In this document: piece by piece, positions 5,159-8,699 of the stretch
How positions within the stretch are numbered: the stretch's first letter is position 1
How the letters are laid out: each line of letters begins with the position of its first letter
NCBI GenBank assembly: GCA_900544575.1
Contig: UQVO01000025.1
Span: 1 to 8,699, forward strand
DNA from: an uncultured Eubacteriales bacterium
GTDB lineage: Bacteria; Bacillota; Clostridia; Christensenellales; CAG-917
DNA: 8,699 nucleotides
Direction: 5' to 3'
Made by a program: the position numbers and the translations under genes
Notes under the pieces: generated by a model
Told to the model about the DNA's origin: nothing
Databases searched by the model: none
What the model saw: only the letters and a program-made list of their open reading frames with translations

Positions 5159-7297
5159 ATGTCGATTTACGACAGTGGTCTTTCCGTGACGGCGGAGGAG
5201 TGCGTCTACAAGACGGGCGACCTCCGTCTTTCGGTTTTGTCGGACAGAATACTGCGCGTCGAGCGCAGCGCGGACGGCGTGTTTACGGACGCGCCGACGC
5301 AGATGGTTGTCAACCGCAACTTCGCGAAACCGCGGTTTAATGTGTCTGAAAGCGGCGGTAAAATCGTCGTTGTGACAAAATGCGTCGAGTTCAGGGTGGA
5401 CAAACGCACGCTCGGCGTGGAGTGTGTGCTGGACGGCAGGACGGCAAAGCCTTCCGCCCGCACCAATCTCGGCGGCACGGCACGCACGCTTGACGGCACG
5501 TTCGGAGTGGTGCGTATGCGTAAGCGCGGCGGCGGGAAGGATATGTTCTTTTTCGCCAACGTCCGCGGCGGCGTTATGTCCTCCGACGGAGTGGCGGAAG
5601 CGGACGACTCGCGTTCGTTCGCGCTGAACGCCGACGGGTCCGTTTCTCCCCGCAAAAAAGGGATAAAAGACAAATACGTCTTCGCGTTCGGGAAAGATTT
5701 CCTCGGCGGTCTGAAAGAATACTACGCGCTGACGGGGTTCACGCCTCTGCTGCCCAAATACGCGCTCGGCAACTGGTGGTCGCGCTATCACGCCTATACG
5801 CAGGACGAGTATATCGCCCTGATGGACGAGTTCAGACAGAAGGATATTCCATTCACGGTCGCAACGATTGATATGGACTGGCACATCGTGGACGAAGTGC
5901 CCGCCGAGTTCAAACCGCACAATCCCACCCAGTGCGCGGGATGGACGGGATATACGTTCAACAGAAAACTTTTCCCCGACCATAAGAAATTTTTCGCCGA
6001 CCTCAAAGAACGCGGGCTTGCCGTCACTATGAACCTGCACCCCCGCGACGGCGTACGTTGGTACGAAGAGCAATATCCCGAAATGGCGAAGGCGTGCGGC
6101 ATAGACCCCGCCACGAAACGTACGGTGGAGTTCGACCTGACGGACGAGAAGTTCCGCAAGGCGTACTTCGACATCCTGCATCATCCTTACGAGGACGAGG
6201 GGGTGGACTTCTGGTGGATTGACTGGCAGCAGGGCACAAAGTCGAAGATGAAGGGGCTGGACCCTCTCTGGCTGCTCAATCATTACCACACGCTCGACAT
6301 CTCCCGCGGAGGGAAGAGCGGTCTTATACTCTCGCGCTATGCGGGGCTGGGTTCGCACCGCTATCCCATAGGCTTTTCGGGAGATACGGTTGTGTGCTGG
6401 AAGAGTCTGCGCCTGCAACCGTGGTTCACCGCGCTCGCCGCCAACGTGGGCTACACCTGGTGGTCGCACGACATAGGCGGGCATATGTTCGGCAAGGGCG
6501 ACCCCGAACTTTACGTCAGGTGGCTGCAATTCGGGGTTTTCTCACCCGTCAACCGTCTGCATTCCACCAAGAACGGCATATCCAAAGAGCCGTGGCTCTA
6601 CGGCGAAGAAGCGGAAAAAATCGCGGAAGATTTCCTGCGTCTGCGTCACAGGCTTCTGCCGTATCTTTACACCGCGAACGTGCACACGGCGCAGGACGGC
6701 GTGCCGATATGCGCCCCTCTATACTACTGTTACGACAGCCCGTTTGCGCGCGGGATGAAGAACGAATACGTCTTCGGCTCCGAACTCATATGCGCTCCCG
6801 TGGTCACGAAAGCGCGTAAGGACGGCTTTGCCCGCACGACGGTGTGGCTGCCCGCGGGCAGGTGGACGGACTTCTTTACGGGCGAAGTTTACGAGGGCGA
6901 GCGGCTTATGACGGTGAAAAGCCCCGCCGACCGCATCCCCGTGTTTGCGAAGGAAGGCGCGATAATCCCGATGCTTGCCGAAAGAGAGGGCAACTCGCAG
7001 GAGTTCGACGCGCTGGAAGTGAGGGTGTACAAGGGTGCGGGAGAGTACACGATGTACGACGAAACGGGCAGCATCGACTTCTGCACGGAAACCAACGGAA
7101 AAGTCACGCGTTTTGTCATAAAACCGAGTTCTGATTGTCGAACAAAGACGATAAAAGTGCGTTTTTGCAATTATGAGCGCGTCCGTTACTCCGTGCCCGA
7201 ATACGTTTCGGCGTCGGGCAACGTCATCGAAGTGCCTTGCAGAAGCATGGAAATCCTCGCCGAAGAAATCCCGGCGGCGAAGGAGGAAGAGGAATGA
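5159..7297 (+). CDS. Glycoside hydrolase family 31 alpha-glycosidase
   Basis: The predicted protein is 712 aa, a normal length for a compact GH31 enzyme. This family hydrolyses alpha-linked sugars (alpha-glucosides or alpha-xylosides) by a retaining mechanism. No signal peptide is seen, so it probably works in the cytoplasm on imported oligosaccharides. An N-terminal beta domain (about 1-190) precedes the barrel, which has GNWWSRYHAYT (204-214), IDMDWH (237-242), the nucleophile Asp355 in FWWIDWQQG, SRYAGLGSHRYPIGFSGDT (392-410) with acid/base Asp409, and SHDIGGH (436-442). A C-terminal beta region (about 540-700) follows. The tail after 700 is acidic (KEEEE). The WWIDWQQG variant, rather than the WLDMNEP type, places it in a distinct GH31 branch whose substrate I cannot assign. 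The start at 5159 is chosen because AAGGAG lies six bases upstream. Confidence 0.93.
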   Translation: MSIYDSGLSVTAEECVYKTGDLRLSVLSDRILRVERSADGVFTDAPTQMVVNRNFAKPRFNVSESGGKIVVVTKCVEFRVDKRTLGVECVLDGRTAKPSARTNLGGTARTLDGTFGVVRMRKRGGGKDMFFFANVRGGVMSSDGVAEADDSRSFALNADGSVSPRKKGIKDKYVFAFGKDFLGGLKEYYALTGFTPLLPKYALGNWWSRYHAYTQDEYIALMDEFRQKDIPFTVATIDMDWHIVDEVPAEFKPHNPTQCAGWTGYTFNRKLFPDHKKFFADLKERGLAVTMNLHPRDGVRWYEEQYPEMAKACGIDPATKRTVEFDLTDEKFRKAYFDILHHPYEDEGVDFWWIDWQQGTKSKMKGLDPLWLLNHYHTLDISRGGKSGLILSRYAGLGSHRYPIGFSGDTVVCWKSLRLQPWFTALAANVGYTWWSHDIGGHMFGKGDPELYVRWLQFGVFSPVNRLHSTKNGISKEPWLYGEEAEKIAEDFLRLRHRLLPYLYTANVHTAQDGVPICAPLYYCYDSPFARGMKNEYVFGSELICAPVVTKARKDGFARTTVWLPAGRWTDFFTGEVYEGERLMTVKSPADRIPVFAKEGAIIPMLAEREGNSQEFDALEVRVYKGAGEYTMYDETGSIDFCTETNGKVTRFVIKPSSDCRTKTIKVRFCNYERVRYSVPEYVSASGNVIEVPCRSMEILAEEIPAAKEEEE

Positions 7298-7302
7298 TTT
7301 TA

Positions 7303-7353
7303 CGCGCCGCCGTTCCCGCGTTTCCGGACGCGGGAACGGATTTGCGGCGGCGG
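7303..7353 (+). terminator. Nested GC-rich hairpin after GH31, possible terminator
   Basis: An 11-bp perfect stem, CCGTTCCCGCG (7310-7320) with CGCGGGAACGG (7329-7339), starts 12 bases past the GH31 stop and is followed only by ATTTG. A second pair, GCCGCCG (7306-7312) with CGGCGGC (7345-7351), overlaps the first by three bases. The stems are strong but the U-tract is poor, so termination is plausible but not certain. Confidence 0.55.
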
Positions 7354-7400
7354 AACCGTTGCGTTTCAATCTTTTTCGCGCCGTTTTGTCGAAAATTCGC

Positions 7401-7429
7401 TTGACAGCGGCGTCATTCTCTAATATTAT
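7401..7429 (+). promoter_or_regulatory. Strong sigma-A promoter of the rplM-rpsI operon
   Basis: A perfect TTGACA (7401-7406), exactly 17 bases, then TATTAT (7424-7429, five of six). The predicted start is near 7436, leaving a leader of about 104 bases. This is the best promoter in the window, as expected for ribosomal protein genes. Confidence 0.85.
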
Positions 7430-7435
7430 ATTTAA

Positions 7436-7539
7436 GCGTCTGTACGCAGGTATACGCGTGAACATCGTTGCAATCGCGAACTAGCCCCTCGCCTTGCAGT
7501 CTATATAAACGCAATAACACAAGAAATTTGGAGGTCTGT
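7436..7539 (+). promoter_or_regulatory. 5' leader of rplM, candidate L13-type autoregulatory leader
   Basis: The leader starts with a small hairpin, GCGT (7436-7439) with ACGC (7444-7447). An interrupted stem follows: GCAA (7470-7473) with TTGC (7494-7497) and GCG (7476-7478) with CGC (7490-7492). GGAGGT (7530-7535) precedes the ATG by four bases. Low-GC Gram-positive bacteria are known to carry an L13 leader motif here. Membership is inferred from position and length, not from a matched consensus. Confidence 0.4.
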
Positions 7540-8004
7540 ATGGCTAAGGATTTGTCCGCGATGGCAAACAACAACAAGTCTTACATGGCAAAACCCGGCG
7601 AAGTGGAAAGCAAGTGGTACGTCGTCGACGCCACCGATATGGTGCTCGGACGCCTTGCGTCGCAAGTTGCCGCTATACTCAAAGGCAAGAACAAACCCGA
7701 ATATACTCCCCACGTCGACTGCGGCGACCATGTCATCGTCATCAACTGCGACAAGGTGGTGCTCACCGGCAGAAAACTCGAACAGAAATATTATCGTTAT
7801 CACACCGGCTACATCGGCGGTCTCAAAGAAGTGCAGTACAAGAAACTTATGAACGAGAAGCCCGAATTCGCCGTGTACAAAGCGGTCAAGGGTATGCTCC
7901 CCAAGAACTCTCTCGGCAGGGATATGCTCAAAAAACTCCGCGTCTACGCCGGCAGCGAGCACAACCATCAGGCGCAGTGCCCCGTCGCGTTGGAACTGAA
8001 ATAG
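7540..8004 (+). CDS. rplM: 50S ribosomal protein L13
   Basis: L13 is an early-assembling protein of the large ribosomal subunit. The 154-aa product shows KWYVVDA (25-31), LGRLAS (36-41), [11 protein letters not shown] (53-63), the ITGRK-like VLTGRK (74-79), [10 protein letters not shown] (87-96), AVKGMLP (115-121) and LRVYAG (133-138). Most L13 proteins are 142-148 aa; the excess is about 12 residues at the N-terminus, before the conserved [10 protein letters not shown]. In-frame Met codons at 7540, 7561 and 7585 are all possible starts. The first has by far the best ribosome binding site (GGAGGT) and is chosen. It is co-transcribed with rpsI, 13 bases downstream. Confidence 0.98.
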   Translation: MAKDLSAMANNNKSYMAKPGEVESKWYVVDATDMVLGRLASQVAAILKGKNKPEYTPHVDCGDHVIVINCDKVVLTGRKLEQKYYRYHTGYIGGLKEVQYKKLMNEKPEFAVYKAVKGMLPKNSLGRDMLKKLRVYAGSEHNHQAQCPVALELK

Positions 8005-8017
8005 TTGAGGTGCGTAT

Positions 8018-8434
8018 ATGGCTACGAAGAAAACCGTAAAGAAGAAAGTTCAATATCTCGGCACCGGCAGAAGAAAGACTGCCATCGCAAGAGTGCGTCT
8101 TATCCCCGGTGAAGGCAACATCACCATCAACAAGCGCACCTTCGAGGATTACTTCCCCCTCGACACAATGCGTCTTATCGTCAATCAGCCCCTCGAAGCC
8201 GTTTCCGCAACGGACAAGTTCGACGTCATCGTCAACGTCCACGGCGGCGGTATGACGGGCCAGGCGGGCGCCATCCGCCACGGCATCGCCCGTGCACTCT
8301 GCGTCTGCGACAAGGAAGCCTACCGCGCAACCCTGAAAAAAGCAGGCTACCTCAAACGCGACCCCAGACAGAAGGAACGCAAGAAGTACGGTCTGCACAA
8401 GGCGCGCAAGGCACCTCAGTTCTCCAAGAGATAA
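8018..8434 (+). CDS. rpsI: 30S ribosomal protein S9
   Basis: S9 belongs to the head of the small ribosomal subunit, and its C-terminal tail reaches the P-site tRNA. The 138-aa product has [14 protein letters not shown] (15-28), [19 protein letters not shown] (76-94) and the basic tail [19 protein letters not shown] (115-133). It ends in the invariant FSKR, so the tRNA-contacting terminal Arg is present. GAGGTG lies five bases before the ATG, and the gap from rplM is 13 bases, so the two are co-translated from one operon. The gene is complete. Confidence 0.98.
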   Translation: MATKKTVKKKVQYLGTGRRKTAIARVRLIPGEGNITINKRTFEDYFPLDTMRLIVNQPLEAVSATDKFDVIVNVHGGGMTGQAGAIRHGIARALCVCDKEAYRATLKKAGYLKRDPRQKERKKYGLHKARKAPQFSKR

Positions 8435-8445
8435 CCGCGCTATTC

Positions 8446-8513
8446 GGCGCACAACTTTGTCAGCGCCATTGTCGCGGATGCTCACGTACGTCAATGTGCG
8501 CTCCGCCTCGCGA
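8446..8513 (+). other. Two imperfect hairpins between rpsI and its terminator
   Basis: The first hairpin is GGCGCACA (8446-8453) with TGT and GCGCC (8458-8467), with a two-base bulge. The second is GCGGATGCTCAC (8474-8485) with GTGCGCTCCGC (8496-8506), with one bulge and one mismatch. TCGCG (8472-8476) and CGCGA (8509-8513) offer an alternative closing stem. No ORF is supported here. It may be a dispersed intergenic repeat or a 3' UTR structure. Confidence 0.4.
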
Positions 8514-8528
8514 TTCACACTCGACAAC

Positions 8529-8564
8529 AAATCCGCCGCCATTGAATGGCGGCGGATTTATTTT
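8529..8564 (+). terminator. Intrinsic terminator of the rplM-rpsI operon
   Basis: A perfect 13-bp stem, AAATCCGCCGCCA (8529-8541) with TGGCGGCGGATTT (8547-8559), has a TTGAA loop and is followed by ATTTT. The stem carries A-runs on the left and T-runs on the right, so it could also work in reverse. It lies about 95 bases past the rpsI stop. Confidence 0.9.
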
Positions 8565-8595
8565 AACGCGCGACGGCTTTCGCCCGTGCTTCATC

Positions 8596-8666
8596 TCTCT
8601 GACAGGGGAGTGTTGTGCCCCTCCTCTTGAATAATGAATATTGAGCCCCCTTCCTGCGGGTTTCCC
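8596..8666 (-). repeat. Right arm of flanking inverted repeat (uninterrupted copy)
   Basis: Read on the minus strand, these 71 bases equal part A (1-43) joined directly through GAGGGG to part B (115-143) of the left copy, with one substitution in each part. It lacks the 64-bp hairpin insert. On the plus strand the outer edge forms a small hairpin, GCGGG (8656-8660) with CCCGC (8666-8670). The last 33 bases of the window (8667-8699) probably continue the element, but the matching part of the left copy lies outside the window. Confidence 0.85.
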
Positions 8667-8699
8667 CCGCAACCGTACCCCCTGAAAGGGCACCCACGG

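Noticed and set aside
5066..6529. Minus-strand open frame of 487 codons opposite GH31
   Set aside because: It is antisense to an enzyme with intact catalytic motifs and has no recognisable domain; it results from high GC.
1..8699. Composite transposon bounded by the inverted repeats
   Set aside because: There is no transposase, and the interior holds essential single-copy genes (glmS, rplM, rpsI). A dispersed repeat is more likely.
1..8699. tRNA or rRNA gene
   Set aside because: No T-loop (GGTTCRANNC) with a matching cloverleaf or ribosomal RNA signature was seen in the intergenic stretches on either strand.

Overview
The window looks like chromosomal DNA of a GC-rich Bacillota, most likely an uncultured Clostridia-type gut anaerobe. 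Four things suggest this: strong AGGAGG-type ribosome binding sites, textbook sigma-A promoters (TTGACA-17-TATTAT), a clostridial-style HTH-cupin regulator, and the rplM-rpsI pair in Firmicutes form. The lineage is inferred from gene content and style only. No phage, plasmid, transposase or CRISPR gene is visible.

Layout. Positions 1-272 hold no gene but are full of repeats: one arm of an inverted repeat that recurs at 8596-8666, and three strong hairpins that share a CGGGGYCCCC...GGGGC frame around unrelated palindromic arms. Next are a minus-strand class I aminotransferase (273-1460) and a divergent plus-strand sirtuin deacylase (1609-2352). The sirtuin converges, across a hairpin terminator, on minus-strand glmS (2482-4215). 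A divergent promoter region separates glmS from an HTH-cupin regulator (4404-4982). After it, on the same strand, come a structured intergenic region and a cytoplasmic GH31 alpha-glycosidase (5159-7297). A strong sigma-A promoter then drives rplM-rpsI (7540-8434), which ends at a clear intrinsic terminator just before the right repeat copy.

Functionally the genes are housekeeping or central metabolism: amino-acid transamination, NAD-dependent deacylation, entry to amino-sugar and cell-wall synthesis, sugar hydrolysis, and the ribosome. The regulator and the GH31 enzyme are neighbours on one strand, but the roughly 175-base structured gap suggests separate transcription or a regulated junction rather than a tight operon.

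The least explained material is non-coding: the inverted repeat at both edges, the hairpin family with a constant frame and variable arms (one unit apparently inserted inside a repeat copy and flanked by GAGGGG), and competing RNA structures after the sirtuin and before GH31. I see no convincing undescribed protein system here. The hairpin family is the best candidate for something undescribed.
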